Below are positions 7,723 to 17,121 of a stretch of 64,000 nucleotides of DNA, piece after piece; position 1 is the first letter of the stretch, and every line of letters begins with the position of its first letter. A program made the position numbers and the translations under genes. The stretch is taken from assembly GCA_910587555.1 (NCBI GenBank), contig CAJULV010000018.1, positions 1-64,000 on the forward strand. Reading direction: 5' to 3'. Origin of the DNA: an uncultured Acetatifactor sp. GTDB lineage: Bacteria > Bacillota > Clostridia > Lachnospirales > Lachnospiraceae. The notes beneath the pieces are model-generated. The model had not been told where the DNA came from, did not search any database, and worked only from the letters and a program-made list of their open reading frames with translations.

Positions 7723-9873
7723 ATGGAAAAAAACAAACTTCTCGAACTTGTATCGGAAATGACCCTGGAAGAAAAAGCAATGCAGATGACACAGCTGGTA
7801 CCCGACATGCTCTACCATCTGGCCCCTGCCAACCTCACCGGTCCCACGAGACAATGGCATTTCACCGACCGGCAGCTGCAGTGCGCAGGCTCCGTCCTGG
7901 GCAAATCCGGCGCGGCTTATCTGAAAAAGCTCCAGGCTGATTACCTGAAAGATGCCCGCCTTCCCATCCCCCTGCTCTTTATGGCGGATGTGATTCACGG
8001 CTATGAGACCATACTTCCCATTCCGCTGGCCCAGGGCTGCAGCTTTGACCCGGAACTGGTGGAGGAAAATGCTGCCGCCGTGGCCCGGGAGGCAGCAGCC
8101 GCCGGACTCCATGTTACATTCTCCCCCATGGCTGACCTGGTCCGGGATCCCCGCTGGGGCAGGGTCATGGAATCCTGCGGGGAGGATCCCTATCTAAACG
8201 GGCAGATGGCGGCTGCCACCGTCCGGGGCTACCAGGGAAAAGATCCAGGAGAAAAAGGGAAAATCGCAGCCTGCGTGAAGCATTTTGCAGCCTATGGACA
8301 GCCGGAGGGCGGACGCGACTACAATACCGTAGACATGTCCCGGGGCATGCTGCGGGATTTCTATCTCCCTGCCTACCGGGAAGCCGTTCAGGCAGGCGCT
8401 GCCATGGTGATGACCTCCTTCAATACGGTGGAACGGGTTCCCTCCACCTGCAGCCGTCTGCTGCTTGACCGGATTTTGCGCAGGGAATGGGATTTTCAGG
8501 GGGTGGTAATCTCCGACTATTCCGCGGTGGAAGAACTGATGAACCATTCCGTGGCCGCCGATGCCCTGGAAGCCGGAGAAAAGAGCCTCCATGCGGGAAT
8601 GGATATCGAGATGATGTCCGGCGTATACGCGGCATCCCTTCAGAACCTGCTGGAGCAGGGCCGCATTACCCAGGAAGAAATCGACACTTGTGTCATACGT
8701 ATTCTGGAGCTGAAGAACCGTCTGGGGCTTTTTGAAAATCCCTGCAAGGACGCGGACGAAGAGCAGGAACAGCGCCTCTGCGGATGCAAAGAGCATCTGG
8801 AACTGGCTCGGAAGCTGGCACTGGAGAGTATGGTGCTGCTGAAAAACGAAGATGTACTCCCTGTCTCCGCCCACGCCCCCCTGGGCCTGGCGGGTCCCTT
8901 CGCCGACACAGGAGGCCTCTTCGGCGAGTGGAGCTACATGGGCAACCGGGAGAAAACCAGAACACTGCGGGAAGCCCTGGAGGCAGTATACGGGACGCAG
9001 CTGGTAACGGCCATGACAGAGCCTTTCCGCCAGTCTCCGGATGTACCGGACTCCGTGGAAGAAGCTCTGGAGCGCTTCCGCCCCTGCGAACTGTGCATCG
9101 TTGCCGCAGGCGAACCCGAATGGCAGACCGGGGAAGCCACCAGCAAGACCAATCTGCGCCTTAGCCCCAACCAGGAAAAGCTCATTCACGCCCTCCGCAA
9201 TGCCGGAAAGAAGGTTGTCCTCCTGCTCTTCTCCGGCAGGCCCCTGGACATTGCCCCTATCCTGGACGCCGCGGATGCCGTCCTTCAGGTATGGTTCCCA
9301 GGAAGCGCCGGCGCATATGCCGTCACCGATATCCTCACCGGGAAATACAACCCCTCGGGCCGCCTCAGCATGAGCTTTCCCAGAAATGTGGGACAGATTC
9401 CGGTCTACTACGATTGTTATAATACCGGACGCCCCTCCCTGGATCCGGAGAACCGTTTCTGTTCCCGCTATCTGGACTGCCCCAACAGCCCGCTGTTTCC
9501 TTTCGGCTACGGCCTGAGCTACACCACCTTCTCCTGCCGCGGCCTGAAAATCTCCGAAGATAACACCACGGCATCTGTGCTGGTGAAAAATACCGGCAGC
9601 CGCAGGGGCGAAACCGTGGTGCAGCTCTATGTCAGAGACGTGTCGGCCAGTGTGGTCCGCCCGCTGAAGGAGCTGAAAGGCTTCCGCAGAATCGCCCTGG
9701 ATGCCGGAGAAGAGACGGAAGTAACTTTCCGGATTACGGCGGACATGCTGTCCTTTTACAATGAAGATGAGCAATGGGGCTGGGAACCCGGGGAATTTGA
9801 CATCATGGTCGGGTTGGATTCGGAACAAATAGAAGGACAGCGGGTATATCTCTCCCCAGCGGATCTGCCATAA
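7723..9873 (+). CDS. GH3 beta-glucosidase-type glycoside hydrolase
   Basis: A 716-residue cytoplasmic GH3 enzyme with no signal peptide. The TIM-barrel domain (about 35-300) has PLLFMADVIHGYET, FSPMADLVRDPRWGR and the nucleophile Asp265 in VVISDYS. The alpha/beta sandwich follows (about 360-560, VVLLLFSGRPLDI), then a C-terminal fibronectin-III domain (about 600-716, FPFGYGLSYTTF to ETVVQLYVRDV). It should release terminal beta-linked sugars from imported oligosaccharides; the sugar cannot be told from sequence. ATG 7723 was chosen because AAAGGAGG lies just upstream. It is convergent with the YesN-like regulator (15 nt gap). It is the first gene after the AT-rich island and is clearly richer in GC. 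Confidence 0.9.
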   Translation: MEKNKLLELVSEMTLEEKAMQMTQLVPDMLYHLAPANLTGPTRQWHFTDRQLQCAGSVLGKSGAAYLKKLQADYLKDARLPIPLLFMADVIHGYETILPIPLAQGCSFDPELVEENAAAVAREAAAAGLHVTFSPMADLVRDPRWGRVMESCGEDPYLNGQMAAATVRGYQGKDPGEKGKIAACVKHFAAYGQPEGGRDYNTVDMSRGMLRDFYLPAYREAVQAGAAMVMTSFNTVERVPSTCSRLLLDRILRREWDFQGVVISDYSAVEELMNHSVAADALEAGEKSLHAGMDIEMMSGVYAASLQNLLEQGRITQEEIDTCVIRILELKNRLGLFENPCKDADEEQEQRLCGCKEHLELARKLALESMVLLKNEDVLPVSAHAPLGLAGPFADTGGLFGEWSYMGNREKTRTLREALEAVYGTQLVTAMTEPFRQSPDVPDSVEEALERFRPCELCIVAAGEPEWQTGEATSKTNLRLSPNQEKLIHALRNAGKKVVLLLFSGRPLDIAPILDAADAVLQVWFPGSAGAYAVTDILTGKYNPSGRLSMSFPRNVGQIPVYYDCYNTGRPSLDPENRFCSRYLDCPNSPLFPFGYGLSYTTFSCRGLKISEDNTTASVLVKNTGSRRGETVVQLYVRDVSASVVRPLKELKGFRRIALDAGEETEVTFRITADMLSFYNEDEQWGWEPGEFDIMVGLDSEQIEGQRVYLSPADLP

Positions 9874-9887
9874 GACAGCCCTCTCGC

Positions 9888-11525
9888 TCACACGCCCCTG
9901 TTCTGCACCCTGTACTCATTGGGTGACATCCCTACGCTTTTCCGGAAGGCCGAGGAGAAATACTGTGAAGTATGGAACCCTGCCTTCCGGGAAATCACCT
10001 GCACCGTATCGTCGGTCTGCTCCAACAGCTGCCTGGCCCTGGCAATCCGGCAGGCCGTGATGTATTCCGTCAGATTTTCCCCGGTAATCCGCTTGAACAG
10101 GCGGGACACATGAGAATCATTGTAATTCACATAATTTGCAATGACCGTAAGGCTCAAATCCTCCTCCAGATGCCCCTGGACAAATTTCTGTATGGAGGCG
10201 ACCATCTGCCTGGCCTTGTCGCTGCTGCACTCTCCCGCCACGGAAAACAATGTCTCCCCCAGACGCTTCAGATAGGCGAAGGCCTGCTCCCAGTCGGCAA
10301 AATCATTAATATAATACAGAGGATACAGCGCCATCTCCATGGAAAGCCGCGGTTCCAGCCCATAATGCTCAATATAATCCAGATAAATCACGGCAATGGA
10401 AAAATACAGCTTCACTGCCCCCGTATGGTGCCTGCTTTTCACGGAAGTACAGTACTGCCTGCAGTAAAGCAGTTCCGTGAGAAATACATCCCGGCTGCCC
10501 TGGTACAGCGCCTGCTTCATGACCGCAAGCCTCCTGGGCAGCGCGGCGGAGGCTGCTACGGCGGAAGACTCTCTGGAATACCCGTCCTCCTCCCGTTCCA
10601 CCACCCTCGCCGCCGAGGAAGACAGGGACGAAAGCATACTTTCCCGATAATAGGAATCGTACAGATACTGATACACCCCCGGCAGCTGCTCCCAGGCCGC
10701 TTTCTCCCTGTACAGGCACAGGGAAACCGACTGACGCCCGGACTCCGTACAGACATCCAGGAACGCGTCCATGGTGTCCTTGAGACAGTCAAACCAGGAA
10801 AGCTGCTGCCCCATGGACTCTTCCTTCTCCTGGAAAATCCACAGCAGCATCCCCTTCTGGGTCTCCACAAAGGAAAAGCGGAACAGATTCCCCAACAGCC
10901 GCTCCATTTTGTCCAGCCAGAAGACAGATCCCGGACCTACGGGGGCAGGTTTCTTCACATGCATGAGCATCAGCCAGACCTCCTGCTCCGTTGAAAAATG
11001 AATCTCCAGAGAAGCCTCCCTGGCAAAGGCCGCCGGATTCCCGGACAGGTTTCCGTGGAGTACTTCCCGGAGAAGCTGCTGCTCCTGCAGGAGAACCAGC
11101 TGTCTCTCCTTCTGCTGGATGCCCGTGAGGCAAGCCTGCTCCCGGCGCTTTTGCAGAATAGCCTCACAGCAGGAATCAACCACGCTGCGTATCTTCGCAT
11201 CCGACTCCGCCTTCAGCAGATATATGGTCCCCGGATACCGATTGGCCTCGTAGATGTAATCAAACACCTCATAGGCGGTAAGGAAAATAATCTGGCAGTC
11301 CGGCCATTGCCCGTGCAGCCGGTCCGCTATCATCAGCCCGTTTACCTTCGGCATGTTGATGTCCAGAAACGCCATGTCGATACGGGAGGATGCCACCAGC
11401 GTCAGTGCCTCCGGCCCGGAGCAGGTGCTGATCAGATTCAGTTCATATTCCTCCATCTGCGACAGCATATTGGTCAAATGGCTGATTACGTGGTATTCGT
11501 CGTCCACCAGCAATACTTTAATCAT
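9888..11525 (-). CDS. YesN-type response regulator (REC + AraC HTH)
   Basis: A 545-residue response regulator. The receiver domain (1-120) has the acidic pair Asp8/Asp9, the phosphorylation site Asp55 in AFLDINMP and the Thr/Tyr switch region. A long central domain (about 130-430) is typical of YesN proteins. The C-terminal AraC/XylS double HTH (about 440-540) includes SHVSRLFKRITGENLTEYI and GFHTSQYFSSAFRKSVGMSPNEYR. It pairs with the kinase encoded 42 nt upstream and should activate the divergent sugar transporter/GH127 operon in response to its substrate. Ends 15 nt from the convergent GH3 gene. Confidence 0.9.
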   Translation of the reverse strand: MIKVLLVDDEYHVISHLTNMLSQMEEYELNLISTCSGPEALTLVASSRIDMAFLDINMPKVNGLMIADRLHGQWPDCQIIFLTAYEVFDYIYEANRYPGTIYLLKAESDAKIRSVVDSCCEAILQKRREQACLTGIQQKERQLVLLQEQQLLREVLHGNLSGNPAAFAREASLEIHFSTEQEVWLMLMHVKKPAPVGPGSVFWLDKMERLLGNLFRFSFVETQKGMLLWIFQEKEESMGQQLSWFDCLKDTMDAFLDVCTESGRQSVSLCLYREKAAWEQLPGVYQYLYDSYYRESMLSSLSSSAARVVEREEDGYSRESSAVAASAALPRRLAVMKQALYQGSRDVFLTELLYCRQYCTSVKSRHHTGAVKLYFSIAVIYLDYIEHYGLEPRLSMEMALYPLYYINDFADWEQAFAYLKRLGETLFSVAGECSSDKARQMVASIQKFVQGHLEEDLSLTVIANYVNYNDSHVSRLFKRITGENLTEYITACRIARARQLLEQTDDTVQVISRKAGFHTSQYFSSAFRKSVGMSPNEYRVQNRGV

Positions 11526-11567
11526 GGAATTCCCTCCCTTTTCCGCAGTTGATAGAATGCAATAAAA

Positions 11568-13418
11568 CTACTCTAACAACGGCAGGCAAATCCTGATACA
11601 CAATCCTCCCAGGACACTCCGGCCGGCTTTCAGACACCCCGCATCCGGTCCCTCCTCCGACCCGGATGACCCTCCCGGCATCCTGCTGCCTTCCTCCGGC
11701 TCCGTACCTGCCCCGCCGGTTCCCGTCCGGTCTGCCTCCGGCCGAAGTCTTTCTTTCCCCGTTCCTTCCGCCCGACCCTCACAATCTTCCTCAACCCCTT
11801 TTCTCTCCCCTGCCCCAAAATAAATGCTAAGCCGCCTCTGAATATTCAATATTCCGGACATCTCCTGCTGAAGAACCCCGCAGGCCGTATCCCGGAGCTT
11901 TTTCTGCATCTCCCGCAGCTGCTCCTCCGAAAGCTCCTCCCCGTTATCCTCAATGGCGATTACCAGACAACGCGCCTCCCGGGAAACCGTCACCCGCAGC
12001 ACCCCGTCGTCCACCTTATCCCGCAGCCCATAATTGAAGGCATTCTCCAGAATGGGCTGGATAATCAGCTTCGGTACCAGGATATCACCGTATTGCTCCG
12101 GCAGGGAATCCGTCTCAATCCGAATCCTGTCTCCGAACCGCAGCCCCTGAATCTCGCAGTAGAGCATAGCATGGTGATACTCCCGGCTCAGCGGCATATA
12201 ATCCTGGCTGTTCCGGGTGATATACTGAAAATACAATCCCAGGGTATCCGCCATCTGCCCTGCCTCCTCATACAGCTCGTCATGAATCATCCGCCGCAGC
12301 AGAAAGAAGGCATTATAGAGAAAATGGGGATTGATCTGCGCCTGAAGCTGCTTCAGCTCCGCCCTGCTCAGCAAAAGCTGCTGCTGATAATTCTTCTCGA
12401 TCAGGGTGCCCAGTTCCTCCGCCATATGGTTGAATTCCTGATACACATACATAAAATCAGAACCCTGCCTGCCGGTGATGCGCACGGCATAATCCTGACA
12501 GCCGATCCGCTGAAAAGCATTCACCAACATCCGGATCGGCCTGTGGATGATGGCATAGCTGCCCAGCAGAAACAGGCTGCAGGCAATCAGCACAATCAGG
12601 CCAAAATAAAGATACAGATACTGATAAGCTCCGGCATCCCGAAACAGCTCCTCCTCCGGAAAGAAAAAGTACAGCCGTCCTTCCCCCAGTGTAAAGGGCG
12701 CGGAAAATCCCTGGTAGCGCTTGTCTCCTATGGAAAACCGGACATCCCCTTCTGTCAGCGCCTCCCCCTCCTCCAGATTGGTCAGCTGCCAGGAATGGCC
12801 AAATGCATCCAGCAGATAATAATCATTATACTCCGGAAAAACATTCTCCAACCCCTCTTCCAGAGCCACCTGGGACAAATCCACCCGAATCAGAAAATCA
12901 GCCCCGAAGGACGACTTGACAATTTCCGTAAGGTTTCCGTTGTGAACCGCCAGATAATCGGCAGAATTATGGGTACCCGCCAGGTCTTGGTATTCCTCCA
13001 TGGTAAATTCAAAAAAGCTGGGCCTGCTGTTCTCCTTGCTGTTATAAGCCTGAAGCAGATTGGGATAATAAATCACAAAATTTTCAATATAAGGGCTGGC
13101 ATTCCGGATACTGGTCTGCTGCTCCTGCAGCTGCAGCACATTCTTTGCCGTCTCATAAGGTGTCAGGACATAGGCCGGATTGGCCAGGCGCTTCAGATTC
13201 CCCTGCCCAGCCACCTCAGCCGCCGTATGGTACAGCTGCTCCAGGATATCCTCCAGATTCTCCGCCGTCATGTCCACCTTCTCCTGAATCATGGAAAAGG
13301 TGCGGTTGGCGGCCGCCGTGGTATTCTGCCGGATCAGAAACAGCCCCAGGAGAAAGATCGGAAGGCTCACGGCCAGAAAAAGCAGTATCAGTTTTTTAAA
13401 AGTAATATTTTTACGCAT
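11568..13418 (-). CDS. YesM-type sensor histidine kinase with unusual C-terminal insertion
   Basis: A 616-residue membrane kinase. Helix one is at 8-28 (LILLFLAVSLPIFLLGLFLI), followed by an extracellular sensor domain, helix two (about 275-297) and HAMP. The His_kinase domain has the phospho-acceptor in QINPHFLYNAFF (His about 363), and a HATPase domain carries PKLIIQPILENAFNYGL (N box). The G1 box reads DNGEELSEE instead of the usual DNGxG. Between the LNIQRRL helix and the last strand (GGLCIRICLPLLE) lies an extra 60 or so residues rich in Gly, Glu and Arg (11,600-11,815). ATG 13418 fits GGGGAGGG better than ATG 13427. Partner of the downstream YesN-like regulator. Confidence 0.88.
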   Translation of the reverse strand: MRKNITFKKLILLFLAVSLPIFLLGLFLIRQNTTAAANRTFSMIQEKVDMTAENLEDILEQLYHTAAEVAGQGNLKRLANPAYVLTPYETAKNVLQLQEQQTSIRNASPYIENFVIYYPNLLQAYNSKENSRPSFFEFTMEEYQDLAGTHNSADYLAVHNGNLTEIVKSSFGADFLIRVDLSQVALEEGLENVFPEYNDYYLLDAFGHSWQLTNLEEGEALTEGDVRFSIGDKRYQGFSAPFTLGEGRLYFFFPEEELFRDAGAYQYLYLYFGLIVLIACSLFLLGSYAIIHRPIRMLVNAFQRIGCQDYAVRITGRQGSDFMYVYQEFNHMAEELGTLIEKNYQQQLLLSRAELKQLQAQINPHFLYNAFFLLRRMIHDELYEEAGQMADTLGLYFQYITRNSQDYMPLSREYHHAMLYCEIQGLRFGDRIRIETDSLPEQYGDILVPKLIIQPILENAFNYGLRDKVDDGVLRVTVSREARCLVIAIEDNGEELSEEQLREMQKKLRDTACGVLQQEMSGILNIQRRLSIYFGAGERKGVEEDCEGRAEGTGKERLRPEADRTGTGGAGTEPEEGSRMPGGSSGSEEGPDAGCLKAGRSVLGGLCIRICLPLLE

Positions 13419-13441
13419 TATCCACATCCCTCCCCTTTTTT

Positions 13442-13559
13442 ATTATAGTACAAAATCTTGCGCCCATAAAGATATTTTGCGCGGAGCGGACACAATAGTC
13501 ATGAGATTATACAAAACGCAAGAAAAACGATGGAACATGTCCCGCCGATTCCCTATAAT
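13442..13559. promoter_or_regulatory. Divergent promoter region, kinase / sugar transporter
   Basis: Minus strand: TATAAT at 13442-13447 just before the kinase start, with only a weak -35 (TTATGG, 16 nt away). Plus strand: TGGAAC (13531-13536), 17 nt, TATAAT (13554-13559) about 55 nt before the binding-protein gene. The poor -35 boxes fit activator-dependent expression by the YesN-like regulator encoded next door. Confidence 0.5.
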
Positions 13560-13614
13560 GAAGCCATACAAAGGAAGCGTGACAATTTACAACAGACAGA
13601 AGGGAGAACTCTAC

Positions 13615-15279
13615 ATGAAGAAGAAAAAAGTATTGTCCCTGTTAATGACAGCAATCCTGACCATGTCACTGGCTGCCTGCGGCGGCAAGGAACCCGATGC
13701 CGGCAGTTCCGGACAATCCGCTGCAGGCAATCCGGACTCTTCCCAGGCGGAAGGCAGCCAGGAATCCCCGGGCGGTCCCCTGACCCCCTATGATGAGACC
13801 GTCACCCTGGAAGTGGCCCTGATGATCAATTCCGATTTAAATTACCAGGAAGGCGATGACATCACAAACAATCCCTGGATTCGGGGCTATAAAGAAAAAT
13901 TGAATATCGAGGTGGTTCCCGCCTTCACCGCAGAGTGGGACGACTATTTTACAAATATCAACCTGGCCATTGTGGACAAAAACCTGCCGGATGTATGCAT
14001 GGTCCAGACCACCCAGCTGCAGCAGCTCATCGAGGCCGACATGCTCTACGATCTGTCCGAGTTGTACGAAACCTACGCCAGCGACACGATCAAAAGCTAC
14101 ATGGCCATGGAGCCTGAAAGCTTTGACTCCGGCAAATCAGACGGAAAACTGTATGGAATTGCACAGTTGGGCGTAGGTCCCATTGCCCAGATCAACCCGG
14201 TGTGGATACGGAAAGACTGGAAGGACGCCCTGGGTCTGGAAGATCCTAAAACAATGGAAGATCTCATCGCCATTGAAAAGGCATTTCAGCAGGAATACGG
14301 CAGCACCGGCATTGCCGCGGATCAGACTCTCACCACCCTGAAAATCCTGGCTCCTGCCTGGGGCGCCTATCCCGATATCTGGATTCAGGAACCCGGGGGA
14401 CAGATCGGCTACGGCTCCATCCAGCCGGAAATGAAGACAGCCCTGGGAGAATGGGCAAAATGGTACCAGGAGGGACTCATCAATAACCAATTTGCAACGG
14501 CAAACACCGAAAAGCTCAACGAGGATGCAGTCAACGGCAAACTGGGCATCTTTCCCTTCAAGAACTGGCTGGGCTGGACCGCCGGCACGGACATGATTTC
14601 CAATCTGGGCCGGGAAGCCTATCTGGAAGCCTACGCCGTCCCTCAGGCAACCTCTGAAAAGGTTCTCTATCCGCTGAACTGCGACAATTACACCTACACC
14701 GTGGTAAGCAAAAACTGCAAGAATCCGGAAGCGGCCTTAAAGTGCATCAATTTCTTCGCCTACATGGAAAACGAAGCCGCAGAAGACGGGATCAGCCAGG
14801 ATGAAATCCTCTCCTACTTTAATGTGGAGCATGCCGCCCAGATCATGCGGGTACAGGATCCCGATCTGGACCGCTCCACCTTCCAGGCCACCGCAGCGGC
14901 CATTGCCGCCAATGACGAAAGTATGCTGGAAACCAGAAAGCAGCAGCAGGCCTATGCCGATATCGTGAATTTTACCAATGACGGAAGCCCCACCGCCGTA
15001 GGCGGCTATATGCTCTGGGGACCTGAAAAAAGCGCCTACAGCGTGGCGGACCCCATCATCACGGCAGGGGATGTCATCAAAAACAAGGTCTGGGCAGTGA
15101 CTCCGGATGTGATCAACAAAGCCGGCTCCACCCTGGACGATATCCTCACCGAGGGCTTTACCAAGATCATCATGGGCGAGGAGTCCCTGGACTACTTTGA
15201 TACTCTCGTGGAAGACTGGAGAACGGCGGGCGGCGACGAAGCCACCCAGGCAGTAAATGACATGTACGGCAATCAGTAA
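13615..15279 (+). CDS. Sugar ABC transporter binding lipoprotein (CUT1, LplA/YtcQ-like)
   Basis: A 554-residue lipoprotein: signal MKKKKVLSLLMTAILTMSLA with lipobox LAAC (Cys22), a Ser/Gly/Glu-rich spacer to about residue 55, then a family-1 solute-binding fold (WIRGYKEKLNIEVV, PDVCMVQTTQLQQL, WAKWYQEGLINNQF). Its size and order with two permeases and no ATPase are typical of the YtcQ/LplA group, which use a shared MsmX-type ATPase encoded elsewhere. ATG 13615 has AGGGAG upstream; the open frame extends further 5' but without coding character. First gene of a four-gene operon ending in a GH127 enzyme, so the substrate is probably an arabinofuranosyl oligosaccharide. Confidence 0.9.
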   Translation: MKKKKVLSLLMTAILTMSLAACGGKEPDAGSSGQSAAGNPDSSQAEGSQESPGGPLTPYDETVTLEVALMINSDLNYQEGDDITNNPWIRGYKEKLNIEVVPAFTAEWDDYFTNINLAIVDKNLPDVCMVQTTQLQQLIEADMLYDLSELYETYASDTIKSYMAMEPESFDSGKSDGKLYGIAQLGVGPIAQINPVWIRKDWKDALGLEDPKTMEDLIAIEKAFQQEYGSTGIAADQTLTTLKILAPAWGAYPDIWIQEPGGQIGYGSIQPEMKTALGEWAKWYQEGLINNQFATANTEKLNEDAVNGKLGIFPFKNWLGWTAGTDMISNLGREAYLEAYAVPQATSEKVLYPLNCDNYTYTVVSKNCKNPEAALKCINFFAYMENEAAEDGISQDEILSYFNVEHAAQIMRVQDPDLDRSTFQATAAAIAANDESMLETRKQQQAYADIVNFTNDGSPTAVGGYMLWGPEKSAYSVADPIITAGDVIKNKVWAVTPDVINKAGSTLDDILTEGFTKIIMGEESLDYFDTLVEDWRTAGGDEATQAVNDMYGNQ

Positions 15280-15289
15280 GGAGCAGCCT

Positions 15290-16180
15290 ATGAAAAAACG
15301 ATTCAAAAGAGAATGGCAGATGCACCTGATGCTTCTGCCGGGAGTCCTCCTGGTACTTGTCTTCTCTTACATCCCTTTATACGGGCTGGTAATCGCGTTT
15401 CAGGACTACAATCCGGGGAGAGGTTTTTCCTCTCCCTGGGTTGGGCTTTCCCATTTCCGGTATTTGTTCTCCCAGCCCAATTTCGTGCGGACCATCTGGA
15501 ACAGCCTGTATATCGCCATTTTTAAAATCCTGGGCGGACTCCTGGCCTCTGTCACCTTTGCCCTGCTGCTGAACGAAATCGGGAACCGATTCCTGAAACG
15601 GCTCTTCCAGACCTTAATCTACATTCCCAATTTCCTCTCCTGGGTCATTCTGGCAGGCGTCATGACCGACCTTCTCGCCGGGGACGGCCTGGTAAACAGA
15701 CTGTTGGAATCCCTGGGCCTGGGCGCGGTAAATTTCCTGGGAAGCCCTGCCGTCTTTCCCTGGACCATGATCCTCTCCGATATCTGGAAGGGCTTCGGGT
15801 TTGGCACAGTGGTCTATCTGGCAGCGCTGACCGGCATTGACCCGGAGCTGTACGAAGCGGCCAGAATAGACGGCGCCGGAAGAATGAGTCAGACCCGTTA
15901 TGTGACCCTGCCCATGCTTGCACCCACGGTAATCCTGATGCTGGTCCTGTCCCTGGGAAATGTGATGAACGCGGGCTTTGACCAGATTTTCAATCTTTAT
16001 TCCCCTGTAGTGTACCGCACGGGAGACATTATCGACACTTATGTATACAGGCTGGGCATCGCCCAGGCCCAATATTCCGTAGGAACCGCCGTAGGGCTGT
16101 TTAAGTCCGTCATCTCATTGATCATGGTGACGATCTCCTATCTGCTGGCGGACAAAGCAGCCAACTACCGCATCTTTTAG
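15290..16180 (+). CDS. Sugar ABC permease (LplB/YtcP partner type)
   Basis: A 296-residue inner-membrane permease with about six helices, beginning MKKRFKREWQMHLMLLPGVLL. The BPD_transp_1 coupling loop reads YEAARIDGAGRMSQTRYVTLPML (EAA motif EAARIDGA). It starts 10 nt after the binding-protein stop, with GGAG in the overlap. Pairs with the next permease to form the channel. Confidence 0.9.
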   Translation: MKKRFKREWQMHLMLLPGVLLVLVFSYIPLYGLVIAFQDYNPGRGFSSPWVGLSHFRYLFSQPNFVRTIWNSLYIAIFKILGGLLASVTFALLLNEIGNRFLKRLFQTLIYIPNFLSWVILAGVMTDLLAGDGLVNRLLESLGLGAVNFLGSPAVFPWTMILSDIWKGFGFGTVVYLAALTGIDPELYEAARIDGAGRMSQTRYVTLPMLAPTVILMLVLSLGNVMNAGFDQIFNLYSPVVYRTGDIIDTYVYRLGIAQAQYSVGTAVGLFKSVISLIMVTISYLLADKAANYRIF

Positions 16181-16196
16181 AAAGGGGAGGATTTTT

Positions 16197-17099
16197 ATGA
16201 ATACAAGGCTTCCGAAGACGGTCAGTCCTTCCAGAAAGGCATTTCTGATTTTAAATTATCTCCTGATGGCAGTGGTATGCTTAAGCTGCGTCCTCCCCTT
16301 CGTGCATCTGCTGGCGCTGTCTCTCAGCAGCCGAAGCGCGGCAGCAGCCGGGAAAGTAACCTTCCTGCCGGTGGAATTCACACTTTCCTCCTATGAATAT
16401 GCCCTTGTAAAAGGAGATTTCCTCCGTTCCCTGGGCAATTCCCTGGTAAGGACCTTCCTGGGGACCATGCTGAACCTGGTTCTGATCGTACTCACGGCCT
16501 ACCCCCTTTCCAAGAACAGGAATCAGCTGCTGGGCAGGAATCTCTACATGTCCTTCTTCGTATTTACCATGCTCTTCAACGGCGGGATGATTCCCACCTA
16601 CCTGGTGGTGTCCAGGGCCGGGCTGAAAAATACCATCTGGTCCCTGATTCTGCCCGGGGCGCTGCCGGTGTACAATATGATTATCCTGATGAACTTTATT
16701 CGTGGCCTTCCGGAAGAGCTGCAGGAGGCTGCCCGGATGGACGGTGCCACGGAGTTTCAGCTGCTCTACAAGATAATGCTGCCCCTGCTGAAACCCTCTC
16801 TGGCAACCGTGGGCCTGTTCTGCATCGTAAGCCACTGGAATGACTGGTTCAGCGGCATCATCTACATGAGCAGCCGGGACAAATATCCCCTTGCCACTTA
16901 TCTGCAGACCCTTCTGCGCAGCTTTGAATCCCTGATGCGCCAGGCGGGAAGCAACTACAGCCAGCTGCTGTCCCAGATTAATGTCCGGACCGGCCGGGCG
17001 GCACAGCTGTTCCTGGCAGCGCTTCCTGTGATGCTGATCTACCCCTTCCTGCAGAAATATTTCACATCGGGGCTGACACTGGGAAGCGTAAAAGGTTAA
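16197..17099 (+). CDS. Sugar ABC permease (LplC/YtcP-like)
   Basis: A 300-residue membrane protein, second permease of the transporter. Helices include LNYLLMAVVCLSCVLPFVHLL and the EAA loop QEAARMDGATEFQLLYKIMLP. It ends with LQKYFTSGLTLGSVKG, a conserved C-terminus of this subfamily. AAAGGGGAGG precedes ATG 16197. No ATPase gene follows; the next gene is the GH127 hydrolase. Confidence 0.9.
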   Translation: MNTRLPKTVSPSRKAFLILNYLLMAVVCLSCVLPFVHLLALSLSSRSAAAAGKVTFLPVEFTLSSYEYALVKGDFLRSLGNSLVRTFLGTMLNLVLIVLTAYPLSKNRNQLLGRNLYMSFFVFTMLFNGGMIPTYLVVSRAGLKNTIWSLILPGALPVYNMIILMNFIRGLPEELQEAARMDGATEFQLLYKIMLPLLKPSLATVGLFCIVSHWNDWFSGIIYMSSRDKYPLATYLQTLLRSFESLMRQAGSNYSQLLSQINVRTGRAAQLFLAALPVMLIYPFLQKYFTSGLTLGSVKG

Positions 17100-17121
17100 A
17101 CAACAGGAAAGCAGGTCAATT

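Noticed and set aside
8194..9891. Long minus-strand open frame of 565 codons
   Set aside because: Shadow of the GH3 gene; composition follows the complementary codons and no domain is recognisable.
12093..13448. Plus-strand open frame of 451 codons
   Set aside because: Antisense to the YesM kinase and without recognisable features.
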